NCBI RefSeq assembly: GCF_024594815.1
Contig: NZ_JANJOU010000038.1
Location: forward strand, 1 to 55,449
Source: Roseomonas populi
Lineage (GTDB): Bacteria > Pseudomonadota > Alphaproteobacteria > Acetobacterales > Acetobacteraceae
Length of the DNA stretch: 55,449 nucleotides
Direction of reading: 5' to 3'
Below are positions 26,624 through 35,837 of this stretch, in pieces. Below the pieces are notes generated by a model. The model worked only from the letters and a program-made list of their open reading frames with translations, ran no database searches and was not told where the DNA came from. The position numbers were made by a program, and so were the translations under genes. Position 1 is the first letter of the stretch. Each line of letters begins with the position of its first letter.

Positions 26624-27817
26624 ATGGCCCAGGCCGCCCACCACGACACCCGCCCCAGCGCCCTGCGCCGCTTCCTCGAAGGGCAGTCCTCCGCCGGGCT
26701 GGTGCTGATGGCGGCCGCGGCCCTGGCCCTGGTCATCGCGAACACCCCGCTCAACGCCGCCTACCAGGCCGTCCTCCACGCCCCCCTCGGCCCACTCTCG
26801 GTGGAACTCTGGATCAATGATGGCCTGATGGCCGTCTTCTTCCTGCTCGTCGGCCTGGAGATCAAACGCGAAGCCCTGGACGGCCAGCTCTCCACCTGGC
26901 CCCGCCGCGCCCTGCCCGGCATCGCCGCCGCCGGCGGCATGGCCGTCCCCGCCCTCGTCTACCTCCTGCTCAACCCCGGGGAATCCGCCCATGGCTGGGC
27001 CATCCCCTCGGCCACCGACATCGCCTTCGCCCTCGGCGTCATCTCGCTCCTCGGCAAGCGCGTCCCCGCCTCGCTCCGCGTCTTCCTCGCGGCGCTGGCC
27101 ATCATCGACGACCTCGGCGCCGTCGTGATCATCGCCCTCTTCTACACCTCCGGCCTCTCCCTGCCGGACCTCGCCGGCGCCGCCCTGGTGCTCGCCCTCC
27201 TCTTCGCCCTCAACCGCGCCGGCGTCCTCAACCTCATCCCCTACCTGCTCCTCGGCGCGGTCCTCTGGGTCCTCGTCCTCCGCTCCGGCGTGCACGCCAC
27301 CCTCGCCGGCGTCTTCCTGGCCCTCGCTATCCCGCTGCGCGCCCGGCAGGCCGCGCCGGACGACGACGCGATCAGCCCCCTCCACCGGCTGGAGCACGCC
27401 CTCCACCTCCCCGTAGGCTTCCTCATCGTGCCGATCTTCGGCCTCGCCAATGCCGGCGTGCCCTTCCTCGGCCTGCCCGCCTCCGCCTTCGCCGCCCCCG
27501 TCACCCTCGGCGTCGCCCTCGGCCTCCTGGTCGGCAAGGCCGTCGGCGTCTTCGGCGCCGCCGCCCTCACCATCAAGCTCGGCCTCGCCGACCTCCCCCC
27601 CTATGCCAGCCGCACCCAGCTTTTCGGCACCGCCCTCCTCTGCGGCATCGGGTTCACCATGAGCCTCTTCATCACCCTTCTCGCCTTCCCGGGAGACCCC
27701 ATCCTCCAGGCCGAGGCCAAGATCGGCATCCTCGCCGGCTCCCTCGTCTCCGGCCTGCTCGGCTACGCCCTGCTCCGCGTGGCCCCGAACGACTGGCCCG
27801 GATCGCCCTCCCGATAA
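26624..27817 (+). CDS. nhaA: Na+/H+ antiporter NhaA
   Basis: A 397-residue membrane protein with about 12 helices. The NhaA signatures are all seen: [18 protein letters not shown] (about 66-83), [19 protein letters not shown] with the helix IV Asp (about 125-143), and [18 protein letters not shown] with the paired Asp residues that carry Na+ and H+ (about 160-177). It expels Na+ in exchange for two protons across the inner membrane and protects against salt and alkali. Length is normal for the family. Confidence 0.96.
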   Translation: MAQAAHHDTRPSALRRFLEGQSSAGLVLMAAAALALVIANTPLNAAYQAVLHAPLGPLSVELWINDGLMAVFFLLVGLEIKREALDGQLSTWPRRALPGIAAAGGMAVPALVYLLLNPGESAHGWAIPSATDIAFALGVISLLGKRVPASLRVFLAALAIIDDLGAVVIIALFYTSGLSLPDLAGAALVLALLFALNRAGVLNLIPYLLLGAVLWVLVLRSGVHATLAGVFLALAIPLRARQAAPDDDAISPLHRLEHALHLPVGFLIVPIFGLANAGVPFLGLPASAFAAPVTLGVALGLLVGKAVGVFGAAALTIKLGLADLPPYASRTQLFGTALLCGIGFTMSLFITLLAFPGDPILQAEAKIGILAGSLVSGLLGYALLRVAPNDWPGSPSR

Positions 27818-27858
27818 GGCGGCCCGGCACCCTTTTTCCGGCCCCGCCCCCGTCCCCC

Positions 27859-27887
27859 TTGCCGAACAGCCCGGGCAAGGCTACCCG
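27859..27887 (+). promoter_or_regulatory. possible promoter for ndk
   Basis: TTGCCG (27859-27864) and TACCCG (27882-27887) have a 17-base spacer and lie 43 bases before ndk. The -10 hexamer is weak. CCTTGCC and GGGCAAGG in and around the spacer can also pair as a hairpin. Confidence 0.4.
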
Positions 27888-27929
27888 CCCCCCGAGTCCA
27901 GACGCTTCTCCAGACAGGGAACAGCCACC

Positions 27930-28352
27930 ATGGCCACCGAGCGCACCTTCTCCATCCTCAAGCCCGACGCGACCCGCCGTAACCTCACCGGCAAGATCAA
28001 CGCCGTCTTCGAGGAGAAGGGCCTCCGCATCGTCGCCCAGAAGCGCATCCTGATGTCCCAGGCGATGGCCGAGACCTTCTACGGCGTCCACAAGGAGCGC
28101 CCTTTCTTCAAGGACCTCGTCTCCTTCATGACCTCCGGCCCGGTCGTCGTGCAGGTCCTCGAGGGTGAGAACGCGGTCCTCGCCAACCGCGAGATCATGG
28201 GCGCCACCAACCCCGCCAACGCGGCCGAGGGCACCATCCGCAAGCTCTTCGCCGAGAGCATCGAGGCGAACTCCGTCCACGGCTCCGACAGCCCGGAGAA
28301 CGCGGCCACCGAGATCGCCTTCTTCTTCGCCGGCTCCGAGATCGTCGGCTGA
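27930..28352 (+). CDS. ndk: nucleoside diphosphate kinase
   Basis: A 140-residue enzyme of normal length starting [18 protein letters not shown]. The start carries the usual [11 protein letters not shown] strand; [19 protein letters not shown] (about 87-105) binds the nucleotide, and the catalytic phospho-histidine is in [12 protein letters not shown] (about 114-125). It balances nucleoside triphosphates in the cytoplasm through a phospho-His intermediate. It stands alone, convergent with a histidine kinase gene across repeat element C. Confidence 0.97.
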   Translation: MATERTFSILKPDATRRNLTGKINAVFEEKGLRIVAQKRILMSQAMAETFYGVHKERPFFKDLVSFMTSGPVVVQVLEGENAVLANREIMGATNPANAAEGTIRKLFAESIEANSVHGSDSPENAATEIAFFFAGSEIVG

Positions 28353-28359
28353 GGCAACT

Positions 28360-28596
28360 CCAGGGGGCTCTGCCCCCTGGACCCCCGCCAGGAACCTGAG
28401 GTTCTTGGACCTCCCGTCTGGCTGCCGCCGCGCCGTCCTGACACGGGGTTTCGGTATGAGAGGGCTCTTTTCTGCCCTTGCAGTCGCCTCGAGTCATGGA
28501 CCCGAGGCGCACCGCCAGCAAAGTGATCCCAACTCCTAAAAGAAGATGATGGTGAGGGGTCCGGGGAGAGGAAGAATTCCTTCTTCCTCTCCCCGG
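28360..28596 (+). repeat. intergenic repeat element C (full copy)
   Basis: It spans almost exactly from the ndk stop (28352) to the stop of the convergent histidine kinase gene (28606). Parts in order: 9-bp hairpin with loop TCT (28360-28380), 9-bp hairpin with one G-T pair and loop TGA (28388-28408), a middle hairpin (28485-28509), the core AAGATGATGGTGAGGGGT, and a perfect 16-bp hairpin with loop TTCC (28561-28596). Compared with copy B the middle hairpin has changed on both arms so that pairing is kept. It probably terminates transcription from both sides. Confidence 0.87.
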
Positions 28597-28605
28597 GACA
28601 TCCCG

Positions 28606-31600
28606 TCACCCGGCGTTCATTCCCGCCTTCCGCACCGCCTCGACCAGCCCCGCCGCGTCATAGGGCTTGCGCAGAACCACCGCCCCGTCCGGCGCATCCT
28701 CCGGCGCCTCGTCCCGGCCCGTGGCGAAGACAACCCCGATCCCCGGCCGCAGCGCCCGCGCCTCCCGGGCGAAGGCATCGCCCGAGAGCCCGGGCAGCCC
28801 GAGATCGGTGACCACCACATCCACCTCGGCCTCCCGCAGCCGGTCGAGCGCGGCCTCCGCGCTCCCCGCTTCCGCCACCTCGTGCCCCGCGTCGCGCAGC
28901 ATCTCCGCCGTGCCGGCGCGGATCATCGGGTCGTCCTCCACCAGCAGCACGCGCGCAGGGCCCGCAGGCTCGGGCGCCGGCTCCGGGACGGGTGCCGCAA
29001 CCCCGCGCCCGGCGCTGCTCGCCAGCACGTGGCGCAGCTTCCGCGCCAGCGCCTCCCGCGTATAGGGCTTGGAGAGGAGCTCCACCCCTTCGTCGAGCCG
29101 CCCGCCATGGACGATGGAGTTCTCCGTGTAGCCGGAGGTGAACAGCACGGAGAGGCCGGGCAGCCGCTCCCGCGCGCGCCGGGCCAGTTCCGTGCTCTTC
29201 ATCGGCCCGGGCATCACCACGTCGGTGAAGAGCAGGTCGATAGGAACGCCACTCTCCACCACGCTCAGTGCGCTCGCCGCGTCCCGGGCCTTCAGCACGC
29301 GGTAGCCCAGCTCCGTCAGCAGCTCCACCACGGTGGCCCGCACGGCGTCGTCGTCCTCGGCCACGAGAATCGTCTCGGTGCCGCCCGTCACCGGCCCGCC
29401 CTCGACGGAGACCACCACGTCCTCCGCCTTCCGCGCGCGCGGCAGATAGAGCTTCACCGTCGTGCCCTGCCCGACCTCCGAGTAGATCTTCACGTGCCCG
29501 CCGGACTGCTTGACGAAGCCATAGACCATGGAGAGGCCAAGCCCCGATCCCTTCCCCTCCGCCTTGGTGGAGAAGAAGGGCTCGAACACCATCGCCTGCA
29601 CCTCGGGCGGCATGCCGCAGCCCGTGTCGGTGACAGCGAGCATGACGTACTGCCCGGGATTCACCTCCGGATGCGCGCGGGCATAGGCGTCGTCGATGAA
29701 GGCGTTGCCCACCTCGATCGTCAGCTTCCCCGCGCCCTCCATCGCGTCCCGCGCGTTGATCGCCAGGTTCAGCAGCGCATTCTCGATCTGCACGGGATCG
29801 ATCAGCGTGTTCCACAGCCCGCCGGAGACGACCGTCTCGATCTCCACCGCCTCGCCGATGGAACGCCGCAGCAGGTCCTCCATCCCCGCCAGCAGCCGGC
29901 CGATATTCACCACCTTCGGCTCCAGCGCCTGCCGCCGCCCGAAGGCCAGCAGCTGCGCCGCCAGCTTCGCCCCGCGCGATACCCCCGCCATGGCGTTGGT
30001 CAGCCGCCGCTCCGCCCGCTCATTCCCCGCCACGTCGCGCAGAAGAAGCTGGAGATTACCCGAGACGACCTGCAGCAGATTGTTGAAGTCGTGCGCCACG
30101 CCCCCGGTCAGCTTGCCGATGGATTCCATCTTCTGTGCCTGGGCCAGCGCCGCCTCCGCCTGCCGCCGCTCCGCGATCTCGGTCGCGACGCGCGCTTCCA
30201 GGGTTTCGTTCAGCTGCCGAAGCTGCTCCTCCGCGCGCCGTCGGTGCCGGATGTCGCGCTGGGCGGACTGGTAGAGCCGCGCATTGTCGATCGCCACCGC
30301 CGCCTGCCCGGCCACGCCCCGCAGCAGCGCCTCGTGCTCCGCCTTGAACCGCCCGGGCTGGGGATGCCCGAAGAACAATCCACCCAGCACCTCGCCGGAG
30401 CGGGACGTGACGGGCACCGCCAGGTAGCTCCGCACGGGCAGGTGCCCCGGCGGCATCCCGCCATAGGGCACCGTCCTCCCATAGCGGGGATCGGCGGTGA
30501 TGTCGTCGGAACGGATAACGCCCTCGCCCTGGAAGGTGGGCTGGAACACCGCGGTCGCGCGCGGCATCGGGAAGTTCTCGAAGGCGGAGCGCTCGACGCC
30601 GGACAAGGCGTACAGCATGTAGCTCGCGCCCTTGTCGTCCAGCACGTTGTAGAAGAAGGCCCCGAACTTCGCGCCGGAGAGCTCCACCCCGGCATCCGTC
30701 ACCATCTGCACCACGCGGTCCAGGTCCAGCTCCGCCGCGATGGCGGTGCCCGTGCCGTTCAGCACCTCCAGCACGCGCTTCTCCCGGCGCAGCGCGTCCT
30801 CCACCTCGTGCATCTCGGTGATGTCCACGTTCACGCCGATCAGCCCGAGGAAGGCGCCGTCCGGCGCGAAGCGCGCCTGCGCCTCCGTCCGCAGCGTCCG
30901 CCAGGCCCCGTCATGCCGGCGGAACCGGGCGACGGAGGTGAAGCCCGTGCGGTCGCGCAGCGAGAGATCGTGGGCGGTCCGGAAGACGCCCTGATCCTCG
31001 GGATGCACGGCCCCGAGCAGGTCGAACCCCGCCACCGCCTCCTCCGGCAGGCCCCAGAAGATCCGGTGCGCGCGGTTGAGGTAGACGCAGTTTCCGTCCG
31101 GCCCGCTCATCCACAACTTTACCGGCGCGCTGTCCGCCACCAGCCGGAAGCGGCCTTCGCTCTCGCGCAGCGCGTCCTCCGCGCGCTTCGTCTCCGTCAC
31201 GTCGTGGCCCTGGACGAAGATGCCGGTCACCGCCCCATCCTCCAGGATGGGCTGGTAGATGAAGTCGATGAACCGCTCTTCCAGCTCCGCGCCCGGGCTC
31301 TGCGCCAGCCGCACGGGATACTGCCGGCCAACGAAGGGCTCCCGGCTCTCCCGCACCCGGTCCAGCAGGTCCACGAAGCCCTGCCCCACCACCTCCGGCA
31401 ACGCCTCGGCCACGGGCAGCCCCACCACCTCGCGCCCACCGATCAGCCCCTGGTAGGCGGCGTTGGTCATGGCGAAGCGGTGCTCCGGCCCCTCCAGCAC
31501 GGCCATGAAGCCCGGCGCCTGCTCGAACAGGCTCTCCAGCCAGCGCCGCTCCTCCTCCAGCGCGGAGTTCGCCTCCTGCACCGCCTCGGCGCGCCGGATC

Positions 31601-32052
31601 ACGTCGCTCTCGATCTGCGCCACGGCCCCGGAAGGCCCGATGCGGCGGGCCATTTCCCGCAGCCCGTGCAGCTCCGTCACGTCCACCGTGTGCTGCAGGA
31701 TCAGGGCCACCGCCCCGTCCGGGCCCCGCAGCGGCGTATGGGTCGCGCTCCAGAAGCGCTGGTCGAGCCCAGACCCGTCCGGCCGGGGGATGTCGTAGCG
31801 GATCATCGGCAGGTGATCCCGCTCGCCCGTCCGCACCGCCCGCTCCAGCGAGGTGCGGAGAAGGCGGTGACCCTCGGAGTTCGGGTCGCTCGGGAAGGCC
31901 TCGAACATGTTGCGCCCGACCAGCGATGCCCGGTCCCGCATCGTCACCCGGAGATAGGCTTCGTTCGCGGCGACGATGGCGAAGCCGGGATCGACGAGCA
32001 CGTAGGGATTCGGGGAGGCGCCGAACAGCGCCTCGAAGTCGATCGGGATCAA
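28606..32052 (-). CDS. hybrid sensor histidine kinase (3 PAS, GAF, HisKA, HATPase, 2 receiver domains)
   Basis: A 1148-residue signalling protein without obvious membrane helices. Order of domains: PAS at about 1-135, 170-290 and 295-410, GAF at about 425-590, a coiled linker, HisKA with the phospho-acceptor in GGVAHDFNNLLQVVSG (about 650), HATPase with NLAINARDAM, DTGCGMP and GSGLGLSMVYG (about 760-850), and receivers with acceptor Asp in LLFTDVVMPG (about 942) and VVVTDLGLPG (about 1079). PAS and GAF modules of this kind sense redox, light or small ligands; no cofactor residue could be assigned. No response-regulator gene is adjacent, so output probably passes through the receivers to a distant partner. 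Confidence 0.93.
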   Translation of the reverse strand: MIPIDFEALFGASPNPYVLVDPGFAIVAANEAYLRVTMRDRASLVGRNMFEAFPSDPNSEGHRLLRTSLERAVRTGERDHLPMIRYDIPRPDGSGLDQRFWSATHTPLRGPDGAVALILQHTVDVTELHGLREMARRIGPSGAVAQIESDVIRRAEAVQEANSALEEERRWLESLFEQAPGFMAVLEGPEHRFAMTNAAYQGLIGGREVVGLPVAEALPEVVGQGFVDLLDRVRESREPFVGRQYPVRLAQSPGAELEERFIDFIYQPILEDGAVTGIFVQGHDVTETKRAEDALRESEGRFRLVADSAPVKLWMSGPDGNCVYLNRAHRIFWGLPEEAVAGFDLLGAVHPEDQGVFRTAHDLSLRDRTGFTSVARFRRHDGAWRTLRTEAQARFAPDGAFLGLIGVNVDITEMHEVEDALRREKRVLEVLNGTGTAIAAELDLDRVVQMVTDAGVELSGAKFGAFFYNVLDDKGASYMLYALSGVERSAFENFPMPRATAVFQPTFQGEGVIRSDDITADPRYGRTVPYGGMPPGHLPVRSYLAVPVTSRSGEVLGGLFFGHPQPGRFKAEHEALLRGVAGQAAVAIDNARLYQSAQRDIRHRRRAEEQLRQLNETLEARVATEIAERRQAEAALAQAQKMESIGKLTGGVAHDFNNLLQVVSGNLQLLLRDVAGNERAERRLTNAMAGVSRGAKLAAQLLAFGRRQALEPKVVNIGRLLAGMEDLLRRSIGEAVEIETVVSGGLWNTLIDPVQIENALLNLAINARDAMEGAGKLTIEVGNAFIDDAYARAHPEVNPGQYVMLAVTDTGCGMPPEVQAMVFEPFFSTKAEGKGSGLGLSMVYGFVKQSGGHVKIYSEVGQGTTVKLYLPRARKAEDVVVSVEGGPVTGGTETILVAEDDDAVRATVVELLTELGYRVLKARDAASALSVVESGVPIDLLFTDVVMPGPMKSTELARRARERLPGLSVLFTSGYTENSIVHGGRLDEGVELLSKPYTREALARKLRHVLASSAGRGVAAPVPEPAPEPAGPARVLLVEDDPMIRAGTAEMLRDAGHEVAEAGSAEAALDRLREAEVDVVVTDLGLPGLSGDAFAREARALRPGIGVVFATGRDEAPEDAPDGAVVLRKPYDAAGLVEAVRKAGMNAG

Positions 32053-32194
32053 GCGGCTCCGCCGGCCGGGCGGCCGGCGCTCTCAGTGGTGAAGGAGGGC
32101 AAGGCAGGAACCAGGAAGGGGCCGCCCCGATATAGGACAGCCCCCCCGCCTCCGCCACCGCCGCTCTCGGCTCGCCCCTCTCAGGCCGCCCCTC

Positions 32195-33694
32195 TCAGGC
32201 CACCCGCCGCGCCTGCCACGCGCCCCACAGCCGCGGCCCCACCAGCGCCAGCACCGCCAGCAGCAGAATGAACAGAGAGATCGGCCGCGTCAGGAAGGTG
32301 GTCCAGTCCCCTTGGCTGATCGTCAGCGCCTGCCGCAGGTTCTGCTCCGCCATCGGCCCGAGGATCATCCCGATCACCACCGGCGCGGTGGGGAAGTCGA
32401 AGCGCCGCATGAACATCGCGATGATCCCGATCCCGTAGAGCAGCACGAGATCGATCACCGAGTTGCTGATCCCGTAGGTCCCGATCGTCGCGAAGACCAG
32501 GATGCCCGCGTAGAGCTGCGGCGTCGGGATCTTCAGGATCCGCGCCCAGAGCCCCACCAGCGGCAGGTTCAGCACCACCAGCATCACGTTGGCGATGTAG
32601 AGGCTGGCGATCAGCGTCCACACCAGCGCCGCCTGCTGCGTGAACAGCATCGGCCCGGGCTGGATGCCGTAGGACTGGAAGGCCGAGAGCATGATCGCGG
32701 CCGTCGCCGAGGTCGGCAGCCCCAGCGTCAGCATCGGCACCAGGATGCCCGCCGCCGCCGCGTTGTTCGCCGCCTCCGGCCCCGCCACGCCCTCGATCGC
32801 GCCGGTGGTGCCGAACTCCTCCCGGAACTCCGGCTTCACCATCTTCCGCTCGGCATAATAGCTCAGCATCGTCGGCATCTCCGTGCCGCCCGCCGGCAGC
32901 GCGCCGAAGGGGAAGCCCAGCAGAGACCCGCGGATCCACGGCCCGATGCTGCGCCGCCAGTCGGAGGCGCTCATCCAGAGCTTGCCGATCGGCCGCACGA
33001 CCTGCCCGCCCTCGACGTGCCGCCAGGCCAGGTACATCGTTTCGCCCACGGCAAACAGCGCGACCGCGACGAGCACCACGTTCACCCCGTCCAGCAATTC
33101 CGGGATGCCGAAGGTCAGCCGCGGCTGCCCCGTCTGCAGGTCGATCCCCACCAGCCCCAGCATCAGCCCGAAGCCCAGCGAGGTCAGCCCGCGCAGCGCC
33201 GAACCGCCGAGAACGGCGGAGACGGTCACGAAGCACAGCATCATCAGCGAGAAGTACTCGGCCGGCCCGAGCTTCAGCGCCACTTCCACCACCAGCGGCC
33301 CGACGAAAGAGATCCCCAGCGTCCCCACCGTCCCCGCCACGAAGGACCCCACGGCGGCGGTGACGAGCGCGGGCCCCGCCCGCCCGTTCCGCGCCATCTT
33401 CGCCCCTTCGAGCGCCGTGATGATGGAGCCGGACTCGCCCGGCGTGTTCAGCAGGATCGAGGTCGTCGATCCCCCGTACATCGCCCCGTAGAACACGCCG
33501 CAGAACAGGATGAAGGCCCCCGTCGCCTCTACCTTGAAGGTCACGGGCAGCAGCAGCGCGATCGTCAGCGCCGGCCCGATCCCCGGCAGCACTCCGATCG
33601 CGGTGCCGAGGAAGCACCCCAGCAGCGCCCAGGCCAGGTTGATCGGCGTCAGCGCATGGCCGAACCCGGCGGCCAGATTGGCGAAGGTATCCAT
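32195..33694 (-). CDS. tctA: tripartite tricarboxylate transporter large permease TctA
   Basis: A 499-residue polytopic membrane protein starting [19 protein letters not shown] at ATG 33694; a longer frame runs back through tctB and is not real. The family motif [20 protein letters not shown] (about 38-57) and the second [16 protein letters not shown] region are present, with about 12 helices in all. With TctB it forms the sodium-driven membrane unit that takes carboxylates from a TctC receptor. Start and tctB stop overlap (TGATG), giving coupled translation. Confidence 0.94.
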   Translation of the reverse strand: MDTFANLAAGFGHALTPINLAWALLGCFLGTAIGVLPGIGPALTIALLLPVTFKVEATGAFILFCGVFYGAMYGGSTTSILLNTPGESGSIITALEGAKMARNGRAGPALVTAAVGSFVAGTVGTLGISFVGPLVVEVALKLGPAEYFSLMMLCFVTVSAVLGGSALRGLTSLGFGLMLGLVGIDLQTGQPRLTFGIPELLDGVNVVLVAVALFAVGETMYLAWRHVEGGQVVRPIGKLWMSASDWRRSIGPWIRGSLLGFPFGALPAGGTEMPTMLSYYAERKMVKPEFREEFGTTGAIEGVAGPEAANNAAAAGILVPMLTLGLPTSATAAIMLSAFQSYGIQPGPMLFTQQAALVWTLIASLYIANVMLVVLNLPLVGLWARILKIPTPQLYAGILVFATIGTYGISNSVIDLVLLYGIGIIAMFMRRFDFPTAPVVIGMILGPMAEQNLRQALTISQGDWTTFLTRPISLFILLLAVLALVGPRLWGAWQARRVA

Positions 33695-34191
33695 CACAGA
33701 ATCCCCTCCAGCACGCCCGCCCCGATATTCACCCCCAGCAGCCGCGAGAAGCCGAGGAAGGCACCGAGCGTGACGAGAATCCCGATCACCAGGTCCCGCA
33801 GCGGCCGGCGGGACCCGAAGGCCGCGCACACCAGCACGTACTGGATCGTCGCCGCGATCACGAAGCCCAGCCAATCGATCAGCGCCAGCTGCACCGCCAG
33901 CCCCGCCCCCAGCAGCCCCAGCGCCCGCCAGTTCGTCGGCGGCGCCGCCATCTCCTCCTCCAGCCCCCCGCTCCACCCGCCGCGCAGGGCGAATGCGGAA
34001 AGGCAGGCCCCCAGCAGCACCAGCACGGCGCCCACCAGATAGGGCACGGCCTTCGCCCCCACCTGCGCGTAGATCGGCGATTCCGGAATGGCCCAGGATG
34101 CGTAAAGGGTCAGCAGGCCAAGGAGGACGACGAAGAGCCCGACGCCCAGATCGGCCCCCGGCGTCCCCGCCCGTTGCGGTGTTGCGTTCAT
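33694..34191 (-). CDS. tctB: tripartite tricarboxylate transporter small permease TctB
   Basis: A 165-residue membrane protein with four predicted helices: [17 protein letters not shown] (about 18-34), [20 protein letters not shown] (about 50-69), [29 protein letters not shown] (about 93-121) and [20 protein letters not shown] (about 132-152). Small size, position before tctA and the TGATG junction identify it as TctB. Its partner tctC lies 375 bases upstream, separated by repeat element D. Confidence 0.9.
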   Translation of the reverse strand: MNATPQRAGTPGADLGVGLFVVLLGLLTLYASWAIPESPIYAQVGAKAVPYLVGAVLVLLGACLSAFALRGGWSGGLEEEMAAPPTNWRALGLLGAGLAVQLALIDWLGFVIAATIQYVLVCAAFGSRRPLRDLVIGILVTLGAFLGFSRLLGVNIGAGVLEGIL

Positions 34192-34305
34192 GGCGACTTC
34201 GTTCCCATTCCCCGCCGAGGGCGGTTATCCCAGCGTTGAATGGCACGCGTCGCCGGGCGGCGGAAGCATGTTGAAGGTGAAGCCCATGTTAGGCCGCCCC
34301 GCTCC

Positions 34306-34555
34306 CCAAGGGGCTCCGCCCCTTGGATCCCCGCCAGGAGGCTGGTTGGACCTATAGGTCCAACCCTGGCCCTGCATCGGGCTGCCGCGGGACTGACTTG
34401 AGACGTGGCGCTGACGCCAGGGGCCTCATCCTGCCCTTGCAGTCGCCCCGGCCCCACGAGCCGAGGCGCACCGTCAGCCGGGTAAAACCAACTCGTAGAA
34501 AAAGATGATGGAGAGGGGGCCGGGGAGAGGAAGATTTCCTTCTTCCTCTCCCCGG
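34306..34555 (+). repeat. intergenic repeat element D (full copy, between tctC and tctB)
   Basis: This 375-base gap (34192-34566) holds no gene. Element D has a 9-bp hairpin with loop TCC (34306-34326), a perfect 9-bp hairpin with loop TATA (34344-34365), a middle hairpin (34444-34468), the core TAGAAAAAGATGATGG (around 34495-34511) and a 15-bp hairpin (34520-34555) ending 11 bases from the tctC stop. Hairpin sequences differ from B and C while pairing is kept. Read from tctC it should act as a terminator or attenuator before tctBA. Confidence 0.85.
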
Positions 34556-34566
34556 GACAGACCGCC

Positions 34567-35553
34567 TCAAGCCAGCCCGATATCCTTCAGCACCGCCGTG
34601 GTGGACTCCACGTCCTTCTTCAGGAACTCCTCGAAGGCCGGCCCGTCGACATAGGCGTCGTCCCACTCCCGCGTCTTCAGCAGCTCCTTCCAGGCCGGCA
34701 GGTTGTGCAGGTCCGCCGCGAAGCGCTGGTGCGTCTCCCGCACCTGCTGGCTGATGCCCGGCGGCGCGAAGAGCCCGCGCCAGTTGCCCAGCACGATGTC
34801 GATCCCGCTCTCCTTCAGGGTCGGGATGTTCGGGTCGATCCGCTGCTCGCTGGTGGTGGCCAGGGCGCGCATCCGCCCCGCCTTGATCTGCTCGGCGAAC
34901 TCGGAGAGGCCGGAGATGCCCGCCTTCACCTGCCCGCCCAGGATCGCCGCCTGGGCCGGCCCGCCGCCCGCGAAGCCGACATAGGACGCCTCGCGCGCGT
35001 TCCCGCCCACGGTCTTGATCAGCAGCCCCAGCAGGATGTGGTCGATCCCGCCCGCCGAGCCGCCTCCCACGGAAACCGCCCGCGGCCCCGCCTTCAGCGC
35101 GTCCATCAGGCCCTTGATATCCTTGATGTCGGAATTGGCGGGCACCACGATCACGCTCGCCTCGTCCGTCAACTTGGCGATCGGCGTCACGTCCTTCACG
35201 CCAACGGGGCTCTTGTTGGTGATGGTGGAGCCCACCATCACGGCCCCGGCCACCATCAGCGCGTCCGGCCGCCCGCGGCGCTGCCCGACGAAGCGGGGCA
35301 GGCCCACCGCCCCGCCCGCGCCGCCCACGTTCTCGAACTGCATGGAGCCGACGAGGCCGTTGGCGCGCGCCACCTGCTCGATGGCCCGCCCCAGCCCGTC
35401 CCAGCCGCCGCCGGGCGCCGCGGGGATGAACATGCTCAGGTTGCCGTAGCGCGGCGCACCCTGGGCGCGCGCCCCGGCGCCGGGCAGGGCGGCAAGGGCA
35501 GGCAGGGCGGCGGCCCCGGCCAGAAAGCCGCGGCGGTTGGTCGTGTGGATCAT
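34567..35553 (-). CDS. tctC: tripartite tricarboxylate transporter receptor TctC
   Basis: A 328-residue periplasmic receptor. The N-terminus MIHTTNRRGFLAGAAALPAL has a twin-arginine signal (NRRGFLAG). The mature start YGNLSMFIPAAPGGGWDGLGRAIE carries the PGGGWD pattern that distinguishes true TctC receptors with tctBA partners from typical Bug proteins with PGGxxD. It shares strand and locus with tctB and tctA, so the three would form one carboxylate uptake system. The repeat element between tctC and tctB could set more receptor than permease to be made. Confidence 0.92.
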   Translation of the reverse strand: MIHTTNRRGFLAGAAALPALAALPGAGARAQGAPRYGNLSMFIPAAPGGGWDGLGRAIEQVARANGLVGSMQFENVGGAGGAVGLPRFVGQRRGRPDALMVAGAVMVGSTITNKSPVGVKDVTPIAKLTDEASVIVVPANSDIKDIKGLMDALKAGPRAVSVGGGSAGGIDHILLGLLIKTVGGNAREASYVGFAGGGPAQAAILGGQVKAGISGLSEFAEQIKAGRMRALATTSEQRIDPNIPTLKESGIDIVLGNWRGLFAPPGISQQVRETHQRFAADLHNLPAWKELLKTREWDDAYVDGPAFEEFLKKDVESTTAVLKDIGLA

Positions 35554-35837
35554 CGCGTCGGTCCTCCCATGGACTCGTAACCCTCATCCTAGCCCGGCGC
35601 CGCGCCGCGCAGAATCCGCCCCCCCCCCGGGAATTCCGCCCCGCGCGTCCCGCTCGCGGCGGCTTGAAGCCGCCGGGCCTGCGGTTGGCCATCGGGCATG
35701 CCACCTGTGTCCTTCCTGCAATTGCGCCGTGGCTTTCGGGCGACGATCCTGCGGTGCAGCGGAACGGAACGGGGTTGCGGATGCGGGGGAACTTGGCGGG
35801 GCCCGGGGTTGGGTTCGCGGCTGGCCTCTCGGCCGCC

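Noticed and set aside
32312-34042. 576-codon plus-strand open frame opposite tctA and tctB
   Set aside because: Arg/His/Gln-rich shadow of high-GC codons; the minus-strand frame encodes recognisable TctA/TctB membrane proteins.
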